The notes beneath the pieces are model-generated. The model saw only the letters and a list, made by a program, of their open reading frames with translations, did not search any database and was not told the DNA's origin. Source: JBKBII01 sp046299415 (GTDB lineage Bacteria > Pseudomonadota > Gammaproteobacteria > Ectothiorhodospirales > Ectothiorhodospiraceae). Taken from it: a stretch of DNA of 64,000 bases. The position numbers and the translations under genes were made by a program. Location of the stretch: assembly GCA_046299415.1 (NCBI GenBank), contig JBKBII010000007.1:113786-177785 (forward strand). Reading direction: 5' to 3'. Positions 1-8,128 of the stretch are shown here, one piece after another (positions within the stretch are counted from its first letter, which is position 1; each line of letters begins with the position of its first letter).

Positions 1-412
1 GAGCGGTTGCCGCCGCCTTCACGATTGGACGGAATCGTTCATCGACGCTTCGCAATGGCCTTCCGCGCATATGACCGGTGTCTTCGCCAGTTTGAGGTGC
101 GGTGTGGCTGGTTGATGTCGATGTCCGCTGCCCCTGTCACCACAATCGACGACGTTTGCCGATGGGCGCGGTCACGAGGGCGGGTCGAGCAATGTGTTTT
201 TGAAGCTCGCTGCGAAGCGCGTTCGAGTCACGCGGCAGCCCATGACTGTCGCGCGATATCAGCAAAACACGGACTGGAACGGCTGATGTTCAAGGTATCC
301 GGCGTCGTGGTTGATAGCCTCGATCGACGTGCGCAACATGCGGATTCGCAGGCGCCCGACTCGATCCTGCTAGCATCTCACGACCCTCCGTCAGTGTCTC
401 AAGGTCAATGCG
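1..412. other. Upstream region of polA, no supported gene
   Basis: An open frame runs through much of this stretch and overlaps the polA start. Its translation is rich in Arg, Cys and Ser, resembles no family I know and has no convincing ribosome binding site. The end of a neighbouring gene lying outside the window cannot be excluded. Confidence 0.4.
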
Positions 413-3259
413 ATGTCGGTTCTGAATGATGCTCCCTTTGTGCTCGTTGACGGGTCATCGTATTTGTTTCGTGCGTATCACGCGTTGCCCAAGTTGACGG
501 CCCCAGACGGCCATCCAACGGGTGCACTTTTGGGCGTGATGAATATGCTCGAGCGACTTCGCTTTGAATGTGCGCCGACGTATATGGCCGTCGTCTTTGA
601 CGCGCCCGGCAAAACCTTCCGCGATGATCTTTATCCGCAATACAAAGCGACACGTGTCGAGACGCCGGACGACATCCGCCGTCAGATCGAGCCGCTACAC
701 GACCTTGTACGCGCGCTTGGCTATCCGTTGCTGTGCGTGGACGGGGTCGAAGCCGACGATATCATCGCGACGCTGGCCGTCGAGGCGGCAGCCGACGGTC
801 AAGCGGTGTTGATCTCAACCGGAGACAAGGACCTCGCGCAGCTGGTCAATGATCAGATCACGCTCGTCAACACCATGTCCAACACCCGACTCGACCGCGC
901 GGGCGTGATCGACAAGTTTGGCGTTCCGCCTGAGCGCATCGTCGATTATTTGGCATTGATCGGCGACACGGTCGATAACGTTCCCGGCGTTGACAAGGTC
1001 GGGCCGAAAACGGCCGTCAAATGGCTGAATGAGTTTGGCGATCTCGATTCGATCATGGCCGGTGCCAATTGCGTCAAGGGGAAGGTCGGGGAAAATCTGC
1101 GAGACGCCCTGTCGCACTTGCCGTTATCGCGCGAACTGGTCACGGTCCGACGTGATTGTGAGATCGGGCAGGCGTGGTACACGCTCAAGTTGAGCGAGCC
1201 GGATCGCGACGCGCTTTCCGGTCTGGCTCAGCGTTTTGGTCTGACGCGGTTGTTGCGAAGTCTGAACGATTCGGGCGATGACTCAGGCGCCGACAACGGC
1301 GTCGGTGTCGAACCGTCTCCGCCGCCTTCGGATGGGGCGTCGACCGCGGCGTCTCGGGCCGTTGATGCGAGTCATTTGGTTGTCAGGATCGTTGATTCGG
1401 TGGCAGAGCTCGATGCCTTGATCGATGTTCTCGATCAGGCCAAGTCGCGTGGGCAGCTCGTCGCTTTTGACACCGAAACGACGGCGCTGGATCCGATGCA
1501 GGCGGAATTGGTTGGGATGTCGTTTGCCGTCGATGGCGATGGTGGCTGGTATGTGCCGCTGGCGCATCGCGACTCGGCTGGGCCGGGCGCGTCCACTGAT
1601 GTGACCATCGAGCAGCGCCGAGCTGACGGCGAAAAGTCGCATCTAGCCGACGCGGTCAACGCGCCAGCCGAGACCCTTGCACGCCTCGCCCCATGGCTGG
1701 CTGACGAAGCCGCGCCAAAACTCGGTCATCATCTCAAGTACGACCGCACGGTCTTGATCGAGAATGGTTTGAGCTTTGCGGGGATTGCCCATGACACGCT
1801 GCTCGAGTCTTATCTGCTGGATGCCGGCAGCCATCGTCATGATCTCGACAGCCTCGCTGAGCGGCATCTCGGTTGGCGCACAATCCACTATGAGGATTTG
1901 TGCGGTCGAGGCGCCAAACAGCTTGCGTTTGCGGATGTGCCGGTCTCTGACGCTTCTCGTTACGCGGTCGAAGACGCAGCGGTGACGATGCGGCTTCATG
2001 AAAAACTGGCACCGCGTCTGGCAGCGCAAACCGGGCCGCTCAACGTGTACGAATCGATCGAGCGCCCATTGATCGCCGTTCTCGGCGACATGGAACGCAC
2101 CGGGGTGCGTATCGATACCGACGAGCTGGCGCGTCAGGGCGAGGCCCTGCACAAACGCTTGGCCGAGGTCGAGGCCGAGGCCTATCGCGTCGCGGATGGC
2201 GAGTTCAATCTCGGTAGCCCGAAGCAGATTCAGGACATCCTGTTCGATCGTCTGGGCCTGCCGGTTTTGCGCAAGACGCCAAAGGGCCAACCTTCAACGG
2301 CGGAGGATGTGCTTGAGCAGATGGCCGCGGATCATCCGCTGCCCTCGTTGATCCTTGAATACCGAGGTTTGAGCAAGCTGATTTCGACGTATGTCGACAA
2401 GCTGCCAACGCTGGTCAACCCACGCACGGGTCGAATCCACACGTCGTTCCAGCAGGCGGTCGCGGCGACAGGTCGACTATCGTCGACGGATCCGAACTTG
2501 CAGAACATTCCGATCCGAACAGAAGAAGGGCGGCGTATTCGTCGCGCCTTCGTTGCTGCTCCGGGCAAACGTTTGTTATCGGCCGACTACTCACAAATTG
2601 AATTGCGCTTGATGGCCCATTTTTCTCAGGATGAGAAATTGCTCGAGGCATTTCGAGCGGGTTGCGACATCCACCGCGCAACGGCGGCGGAAGTCTTCGC
2701 CAAACCGCTGGAGGCCGTCGATGACGCCGATCGACGTGCAGCGAAAGCGGTCAATTTCGGCCTGATCTACGGCATCTCGGCGTTTGGATTGGCGCGTAAC
2801 CTCGGGATCGATCAACACGAGGCACGGATCATCATGGATCGCTATTTCGAACGCTATTCCGGAGTCGCGCGCTACATGGAAGAGGCTCGCGAACGCGGTC
2901 GCAAACAGGGGTATGTCGAAACGTTGATGGGTCGTCGTCTGGCGCTTCCAGAAATCGATTCGCGCAATCCGGCTCGCCGCGCCGCGGCCGAGCGTGTTGC
3001 GATCAACGCTCCATTGCAGGGTACGGCGGCCGACATCATCAAGCGTGCGATGTTGCGTGTTCATGCCGAATTGGCAGGCATCGCCGAGGACGCACGAATG
3101 ATTTTGCAAGTCCACGACGAACTCCTGTTCGAGGTGCGTGAAGATGACGTCGATGCGGTGAGGACGTTTGTCGTCGCAGCGATGGAGAGCGCAGCAGAGC
3201 TTGACGTCAAGCTCGTCGTTGAAGCTGGCGATGGCGCCGACTGGTCGGCGGCACACTGA
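413..3259 (+). CDS. polA: DNA polymerase I
   Basis: Repair polymerase that fills gaps and removes Okazaki primers in the cytoplasm. At 948 aa it is close to the family length (about 930). The N-terminal 5'-3' nuclease domain opens with LVDGSSYLFRAYHALP. The 3'-5' proofreading domain keeps the DxE motif FDTETTALDP near residue 353 and a late YAVEDAAV block, so proofreading should be active. Polymerase motif A (DYSQIELRLMAHF, about residue 725), motif B (KAVNFGLIYGISAFG, about 777) and motif C (QVHDELLFEV, about 900) are intact. A Ser/Asp/Pro-rich linker of about 40 residues near position 290 separates the nuclease and exonuclease domains and is longer than usual. The next gene starts 3 bases after the stop, so the two are probably co-transcribed. 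The family is certain; the start is the first ATG before the conserved N-terminus. Confidence 0.98.
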   Translation: MSVLNDAPFVLVDGSSYLFRAYHALPKLTAPDGHPTGALLGVMNMLERLRFECAPTYMAVVFDAPGKTFRDDLYPQYKATRVETPDDIRRQIEPLHDLVRALGYPLLCVDGVEADDIIATLAVEAAADGQAVLISTGDKDLAQLVNDQITLVNTMSNTRLDRAGVIDKFGVPPERIVDYLALIGDTVDNVPGVDKVGPKTAVKWLNEFGDLDSIMAGANCVKGKVGENLRDALSHLPLSRELVTVRRDCEIGQAWYTLKLSEPDRDALSGLAQRFGLTRLLRSLNDSGDDSGADNGVGVEPSPPPSDGASTAASRAVDASHLVVRIVDSVAELDALIDVLDQAKSRGQLVAFDTETTALDPMQAELVGMSFAVDGDGGWYVPLAHRDSAGPGASTDVTIEQRRADGEKSHLADAVNAPAETLARLAPWLADEAAPKLGHHLKYDRTVLIENGLSFAGIAHDTLLESYLLDAGSHRHDLDSLAERHLGWRTIHYEDLCGRGAKQLAFADVPVSDASRYAVEDAAVTMRLHEKLAPRLAAQTGPLNVYESIERPLIAVLGDMERTGVRIDTDELARQGEALHKRLAEVEAEAYRVADGEFNLGSPKQIQDILFDRLGLPVLRKTPKGQPSTAEDVLEQMAADHPLPSLILEYRGLSKLISTYVDKLPTLVNPRTGRIHTSFQQAVAATGRLSSTDPNLQNIPIRTEEGRRIRRAFVAAPGKRLLSADYSQIELRLMAHFSQDEKLLEAFRAGCDIHRATAAEVFAKPLEAVDDADRRAAKAVNFGLIYGISAFGLARNLGIDQHEARIIMDRYFERYSGVARYMEEARERGRKQGYVETLMGRRLALPEIDSRNPARRAAAERVAINAPLQGTAADIIKRAMLRVHAELAGIAEDARMILQVHDELLFEVREDDVDAVRTFVVAAMESAAELDVKLVVEAGDGADWSAAH

Positions 3260-3262
3260 GGC

Positions 3263-4048
3263 ATGTCGATGCGAGCCGTGTTTGCGATCGTGCCTTGGTT
3301 GACAGCCGCCGCCGTCGTCGCGGCATTGTGGGTGTGGGCGCCGCATGTTGCTCGCTGGGCCGGCGTGACGGCATTCGATGAACTCCCCGCAGCGCAGGAG
3401 GGTGGCGCTGCGGGGTCGCTCGACGACTGTGATCTAGCGACGTCGGCGTGTTCTGTGATGGTCGAGTCGAGCGATGGCCGTACTTGGCGCGCGACGCTCA
3501 ACCTGACGCCTAAACCGGTCCCGATGTTGGCTCCGATCATTGTCGAGCTGACACTAGACCCGGTGGAGTCTGCCGCAAATGTTGACGAGCGTTGGCTCGA
3601 ATCGGGATCGCCGCCCACTGACGAGTTCGACGATGAATCTGGTATTACCCAGGCGCAGACCAGCCGAGAACCGATTCAGACCGAGACGTGGCCTTGGCCC
3701 GACCGCTGGATGCTCGATTTAAGTGGGGTCGAGATGTTCATGGGCGTCAATCGCGTGACGCTAACGCGTGCCGTTGATGACGGGGAGCGCGTGCGAGGTC
3801 TTTATCGTGGTTCGGCCTATCTGCCGCTGTGTACCAGTCAGCAGATGACTTGGGACGTGTCATTGTCATTCAGTGACTCACCGACGTCACGAGTTGCAGT
3901 TTTCGGTTTGACCACTGATCGACGCCATGTCGGCTTCACGCCCGAGGGCCAGCGCGCGATCGACGCGCTATTTGGCGGCGATGAGGCGAGCCCAGGGCGC
4001 GCCTTACTGGACGCGCCGCTGAATTCTGATCGTGAGCATGCGCCATGA
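3263..4048 (+). CDS. Membrane-anchored periplasmic protein of unknown function
   Basis: This 261-aa protein has one N-terminal membrane segment (about residues 8-28) and then a soluble domain that should face the periplasm. Visible features are Cys56, Cys63 and a later Cys190 within YLPLCTSQQMTW, plus a short FMGVNRVTLT block. The pattern of beta-strand-like segments ending in an LPLC...M motif suggests a small copper-handling or redox beta-sandwich protein, but this is inference. It lies between polA and the Sco gene, and its start almost abuts the polA stop. A role alongside Sco in cytochrome oxidase copper delivery would fit. I do not recognise a named family. Confidence 0.75.
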   Translation: MSMRAVFAIVPWLTAAAVVAALWVWAPHVARWAGVTAFDELPAAQEGGAAGSLDDCDLATSACSVMVESSDGRTWRATLNLTPKPVPMLAPIIVELTLDPVESAANVDERWLESGSPPTDEFDDESGITQAQTSREPIQTETWPWPDRWMLDLSGVEMFMGVNRVTLTRAVDDGERVRGLYRGSAYLPLCTSQQMTWDVSLSFSDSPTSRVAVFGLTTDRRHVGFTPEGQRAIDALFGGDEASPGRALLDAPLNSDREHAP

Positions 4049-4426
4049 TTTTTGCAGTGCGCGTTGCATCCGCATCGAATCAGTTTGTCGTCGGACCGCG
4101 TCGGAGCAGGTGGCATTGTTCCGCGAAAGATTCGTCTGGGACGCGTATCGATTTGGTTGGGCGAATATCACCTGCGCCCTGATCTGTGTCGACGGGATTG
4201 GCGGAAAGAAGCGTGGGCGTGAGCGAGCCGGCGATGAGTCGACAAGCGATAGAGAAATGCCTTATTGACTTGAGGTCGAGTGTTTTTTCAGCAGCGAGCC
4301 GAGTTCATCGATGATTCTGTGCGACCGGGTTGAGGGCAAAAGCCAAGCGGTCAATGGCTCCGGTGGCGTGCAGATGATTGACGAGATGTCGGGCTGCAGA
4401 GGCTTGGGGCAAAGGGGCTAGAGACG
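4049..4426. other. Gap between the membrane protein and Sco genes
   Basis: No convincing coding sequence, RNA gene or strong hairpin terminator is visible in these 378 bases. Short open frames here have atypical, Arg/Cys-rich translations. The Sco start is uncertain, so part of the leader could be transcribed with that gene. Confidence 0.4.
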
Positions 4427-5467
4427 ATGACGGAGAAACGAGCACACGGGCCTTGCTCGTGGCCATCCGCTGGGTGTCCTTCGACTGTTGTCACGATGGA
4501 TCCAAGTGTCGCGGAGCCTCGTTTGGTGGCAGTGACGTCGGTGAGTTTTTGTTCTCGGGGGTGTCATGGCCCGCGCGTCGTGCGCGGTGGCGTGCTACGC
4601 GTCGTGGCTTGGAGTGGCGCGCTGATGGCTGCGCTTGTGCTGCTCGTGCTGGGGTTGTGGTTCGAGCACGACGCGACGTTCGATCTCGGTTCAGACCAAG
4701 GGCGGGTGCAGCCACACGCGATCCCGCCTGTCGATGCGCTTGACCACGCTTTTGAGCCGGGCCGTCTGAGCTTGGTCGATGAGTCGGGCGATGTCCGAAT
4801 CGATGACCTGCCGCCGGCTTGGCGTTGGGTCTATTTTGGATACACCGCTTGCCCGGACATTTGCCCTGGCAGTCTCGCCATTCTGGCGATGGCCTTGCGT
4901 GAGGCGCTCGCCGACGACGCGTTGAGGAGGCAAATGACGCGCTCCGGCGCCGTGCACGATGCGCCCGTCGAGGCTCTTTTCCTGTCGGTCGACGCGGAGC
5001 GAGATTCGCCCCAAACGGTCGGCGAGTACGCCAAGTACTTTCATTCGGCCATTCGCGGCGGCGTCTTGCCCGAGACCTCGGCCGCATACGCTCGCAGCGC
5101 CTTTGGAGTGGTGTTCGATCGTGTGGAGCTCGAGGGCTCTGCGATGGGCTACGTCATCGATCACAGCTCAATGGTTTACCTACTTGATCCTGAATCGCGA
5201 GTGGTGGTCGTGCACGACCATGGTGAAGGCCCAGGGGAGCTGGTTGAGGCGCTTAGAACAGCTGTCGCGACAGCGGCAATCTCGACCGATACGGGCGTGG
5301 TCGATGAGTCTGTTCGAGAAAGCGGTGAGCCTCAAGGCGAGCGCCCGAGTGATGTCAGTTTTCGCGGTCCTGTTGGCGAATCCGCGCAAGACTCGGAACA
5401 AGGACCGGGGCAAGCGTCCGACGACGCTAATGGTCGGTCTGAACGCGTCGACTCGTGGCAGGACTAA
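4427..5467 (+). CDS. SCO1/SenC family copper chaperone
   Basis: Sco proteins are membrane-tethered, periplasm-facing thioredoxin-fold proteins that deliver copper to the CuA site of cytochrome c oxidase. The fold is marked by YFGYTACPDICPGSL, with the copper/redox cysteines Cys142 and Cys146, and by the third ligand His246 in YVIDHSSMVYLLD. A membrane segment (WSGALMAALVLLVLGLW) lies near residues 61-77. The protein is 346 aa, against about 200 for typical bacterial Sco. The excess is an N-terminal stretch whose start is uncertain (an ATG at 4496 is an alternative) and about 80 C-terminal residues rich in Glu, Ser, Asp and Gly that look disordered. Neighbouring cytochrome and cytochrome-maturation genes support a respiratory role. 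Confidence 0.92.
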   Translation: MTEKRAHGPCSWPSAGCPSTVVTMDPSVAEPRLVAVTSVSFCSRGCHGPRVVRGGVLRVVAWSGALMAALVLLVLGLWFEHDATFDLGSDQGRVQPHAIPPVDALDHAFEPGRLSLVDESGDVRIDDLPPAWRWVYFGYTACPDICPGSLAILAMALREALADDALRRQMTRSGAVHDAPVEALFLSVDAERDSPQTVGEYAKYFHSAIRGGVLPETSAAYARSAFGVVFDRVELEGSAMGYVIDHSSMVYLLDPESRVVVVHDHGEGPGELVEALRTAVATAAISTDTGVVDESVRESGEPQGERPSDVSFRGPVGESAQDSEQGPGQASDDANGRSERVDSWQD

Positions 5468-5664
5468 GTTTGAGTTGTCAATGCCGCTAACGCGGGGTTC
5501 AGGCCGAGGGTGGATACGGTGGCCCGCGATCTTTTTGAGATACGGCTAAGGAAACCCAACGAAAGGCTACGAAGCATGGTGCGCAGACGTTCACCTCATG
5601 GTTCAACGACCGCGGCCTGACGTTTCTTCGCCAGAAGCGCCCCAACAATCGGTCCTGTGTCAGA

Positions 5665-6426
5665 TCAAGTCCCAGCGCTCGGGGTTTCGACCCAGTCAAG
5701 CAATAGATGCTCGAGATCCTCGCGGCCTGCGCCAGACTGCGCGGAAAACGTCTGCAGGCTCGCCGCTATGCCGTCTGCTTCGACGCGTTTCGCCGTTTCC
5801 ATCAGGGCGCGCTGGGCCTGATTGCGTGATAGCTTGTCGGCCTTGGTCAGCAAGAGATGGATGGCGGTTGGTCTGTCGCTGTCTTCGAGCCAGCCCACCA
5901 AACGTTGATCTAGCGGTGTCCACGCGTGGCGAATATCCATCACCAGAACGAGTCCCCGAAGATTCGTGCGGTTGCGCAGGTAGCCTCCGATCGCCTGTTC
6001 CCAGCGCTTGCGCTCGCTCAATGGCACCTTGGCAAAACCGTAACCGGGCAGATCGATCAGGCGGGCGAAGGTGGGGTTACCGAGGTCGAACGCGATCAGT
6101 TGTTGCGTGCGACCGGGTGTCCGGCTAACCCGAGCCAGCGAGCGATGATCGGTCAGCCGGTTGATCGCGCTGGACTTGCCGGCATTCGAGCGGCCAACGA
6201 AGGCGATCTCGGGTAAGTCGTCTTCTGGCAGAAAGCTTTGATCGGGGGCGGCGAGTAGGAACCGGGCGCCGCGAAAACCCGAATATCGACCGCGAGTCGG
6301 TGCTGCGGAGGCCGCCGCTTCGGTTCTGACTGACTGTTGGCTATTCTCACCGGCCGAGTTTTGTGCTGTTGACTTGTGTGCGGCAGGTTCGGGTACAGTT
6401 TGAACGCGCGGTCGAGGTTGTGACAT
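5665..6426 (-). CDS. engB: Ribosome biogenesis GTPase EngB/YihA/YsxC
   Basis: Essential TRAFAC-class GTPase needed for large ribosomal subunit assembly. All G motifs are visible: G1 GRSNAGKSS, the TPGRTQ switch region, G3 DLPGYGFAKV, G4 TKAD and G5 FSAQSG. Starting at the ATG at 6426 gives 253 aa, slightly long for the family (about 200). The extra is a Ser/Ala/Gln-rich N-terminus of about 50 residues before the conserved GARFL block. The frame stays open upstream to 6654, but that extension is Arg-rich and not family-like. The gene is transcribed opposite to its neighbours. The polA-engB-cytochrome c4 grouping is also seen in Pseudomonas. Confidence 0.95.
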   Translation of the reverse strand: MSQPRPRVQTVPEPAAHKSTAQNSAGENSQQSVRTEAAASAAPTRGRYSGFRGARFLLAAPDQSFLPEDDLPEIAFVGRSNAGKSSAINRLTDHRSLARVSRTPGRTQQLIAFDLGNPTFARLIDLPGYGFAKVPLSERKRWEQAIGGYLRNRTNLRGLVLVMDIRHAWTPLDQRLVGWLEDSDRPTAIHLLLTKADKLSRNQAQRALMETAKRVEADGIAASLQTFSAQSGAGREDLEHLLLDWVETPSAGT

Positions 6427-6922
6427 TTGCGAAATCCTGAGCCTGAGTTTGATCTGTGATGGCAGGCATGAGAGCCGTGTCCGATAGGGGCGCGGTGGCA
6501 CGTCCGCGCCCGTCATCCTACGCGGTTGTGTTGGGCGAAATTTCGCGCGTTGGCATAAACCCTTGAAGACGTGCCGGTACGATGGCCGATCCAGCCGATC
6601 CAATCTACGTCGCGACACATCGTTTGACTGCTGCGCGTGGTCGCACACGCTCAACCGTGCAGCGCACCTGTATTACTGGTTGCTGAACATCCGCTGTGCT
6701 ATAAGATCGCCCGCTCGCCGTTAAACCAACTAGGCGCGCGCACCAGACGCCAGCGGGCTGTTACGGCAGCGAGTCGAGTCAGGCGTAGGCGCGGGTCTTT
6801 TGGCACCGGCCGGAAACCGGTGAGCGCGATGTCATCACCGGGCCCGCCGGGTTCGCGCCGAGCGGGGGTTCGCGCCAAGCCGCGCGGGTTTTGTTCGAAG
6901 TGACTGTAGGAGCCTCTTGACC
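6427..6922. other. Divergent intergenic region engB / cytochrome c4
   Basis: This 496-base region must hold promoters for both divergent genes. A TATAAG hexamer at 6700-6705 is preceded by TTGCTG at 6680-6685, but the 14-base spacing is short, so a promoter there is only a suggestion. GGAG at 6909-6912 is the ribosome binding site of the cytochrome gene. No coding sequence is supported. Confidence 0.4.
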
Positions 6923-7552
6923 ATGCGTTACGCCAGACTGTTGCTTGCTGCCGCTGCTTCGCTCGCGGTTTCTTCGCCAGCGGTTGCCCAGATGGGTGCC
7001 GAGATGGGCGATCCAACCCGCGGCCAGGAGCTTTCCCAAGCCTGTGTAGCGTGTCACGGCGCGGACGGGAATTCGACGAACCCTGAGTGGCCGAAGATCG
7101 CCGGACAGCATGCAAGCTACATTTACAAGCAGCTGCAAGACTACAAGTCCGAGCGCCGCGTCAACGCGCTGATGGCCGGTCAGGTCGCCAACCTGAGCGA
7201 TCAGGACATGCGTGATCTTGCGGCTTTCTACGCGGGTCAGACCATGACGACGGGGGTTGCCGACGAAGCCGTCGTGACGCGCGGTGAACAGATTTACCGC
7301 GGTGGAATTCCGGCTCAGGGCGTCGCCGCTTGTATCGCCTGTCATGGTGCAAACGGTCGCGGCAACCCAGCAGCGATGTTCCCAAAGGTTGCGGGTCAGC
7401 ACGCTCGCTACAACAACGACCAGCTGGGCTACTTCCGTTCCGGTCAGCGCGCAAATGATAACGGTCGCATGATGCGCAACGTCGCTGCGCGAATGAGCGA
7501 CTCGGATATCGAGGCCGTGTCTGAATACATGGCAGGTCTGCGCGGGGAATAG
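6923..7552 (+). CDS. Cytochrome c4-type dihaem cytochrome
   Basis: Periplasmic dihaem electron carrier between the bc1 complex and terminal oxidases. The 209-aa precursor has a typical Sec signal peptide ending at SSPAVAQ. Two similar haem domains follow, with CVACH at residues 41-45 and CIACH near 137-141. Each is followed by a GQHA-containing segment and a Met-containing loop that could supply the sixth ligand, as in the cytochrome c4/c553 family. ATG at 6923 is preferred because GGAG lies 10 bases upstream; TTG at 6917 would sit only 4 bases away. A strong terminator follows directly, so the transcript is probably monocistronic. Haem attachment would use the ResB/CcsA system encoded just downstream. 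Confidence 0.95.
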   Translation: MRYARLLLAAAASLAVSSPAVAQMGAEMGDPTRGQELSQACVACHGADGNSTNPEWPKIAGQHASYIYKQLQDYKSERRVNALMAGQVANLSDQDMRDLAAFYAGQTMTTGVADEAVVTRGEQIYRGGIPAQGVAACIACHGANGRGNPAAMFPKVAGQHARYNNDQLGYFRSGQRANDNGRMMRNVAARMSDSDIEAVSEYMAGLRGE

Positions 7553-7580
7553 AATCAAATCTTGATCCGTTTCCTACGAG

Positions 7581-7606
7581 AGGGCGGCGTTTGCCGCCCT
7601 TTTTTG
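7581..7606 (+). terminator. Rho-independent terminator after the cytochrome c4 gene
   Basis: GGGCGGC (7582-7588) pairs perfectly with GCCGCCC (7593-7599) around a GTTT loop, followed by six T residues. It sits about 30 bases after the cytochrome stop codon. Confidence 0.93.
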
Positions 7607-8128
7607 TATCTGCACTGCACAGGTTTGACCCTGCGGGCGCCTGAGTCAGCAGCCGATCTCTGGGATGCGTGGCTTGGGCGCCGGCTCGGAGGCTTTTTTC
7701 GGCAACGCTTGGGCGTCTCTGTCGTTTCACTGCGAGGCATCGTGCCTCAGTTCTCGCTTTTTTCGGCGTTATGCAATCGATTCGGCTGCAACGCGTCGAG
7801 GGCAGGAGGGGCCGTACCATTCACGCGGCTCGGGAGTTGGAGTGCTTCGCGTGCCGAGCATTTTTCGTATGTTCTTTTGCACAATGACGCGGCACTTCGC
7901 AGGATTCAAATGCGGGATGCCGATGGCGGCGCGTAGGGGCTGATTGTTGGCTCACGACCGAGCTGCAGTGCCGTTGCCTTACTGCGGCCGCCACGCGGGG
8001 TTCCGTCAGAGGATCATCGATCACCTATTCTCTGCAGCGAGGAAGGTTTCACCGACTGAGTTGCCGAATTCGTTCTAAGGTACGGAAAACCGTAAACATC
8101 GCCGTTCCGCATTCCGAGAAGGTTCCTG
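7607..8128. other. Gap between the terminator and resB
   Basis: Short overlapping frames here have no recognisable similarity. GAAGG about 5 bases before 8129 is the likely resB ribosome binding site. No RNA gene or repeat was recognised. Confidence 0.4.

Noticed and set aside
7..429. 140-codon open frame overlapping the polA start
   Set aside because: No family resemblance, no ribosome binding site and an overlap with the well-supported polA N-terminus.
2591..3346. Long minus-strand frame opposite the polA 3' end
   Set aside because: Antisense shadow of the polymerase domain; His/Arg/Cys-rich translation with no family signature.
6427..6654. N-terminal extension of EngB
   Set aside because: Extra 76 residues are Arg/Pro-rich and not found in the family; the ATG at 6426 is adequate.
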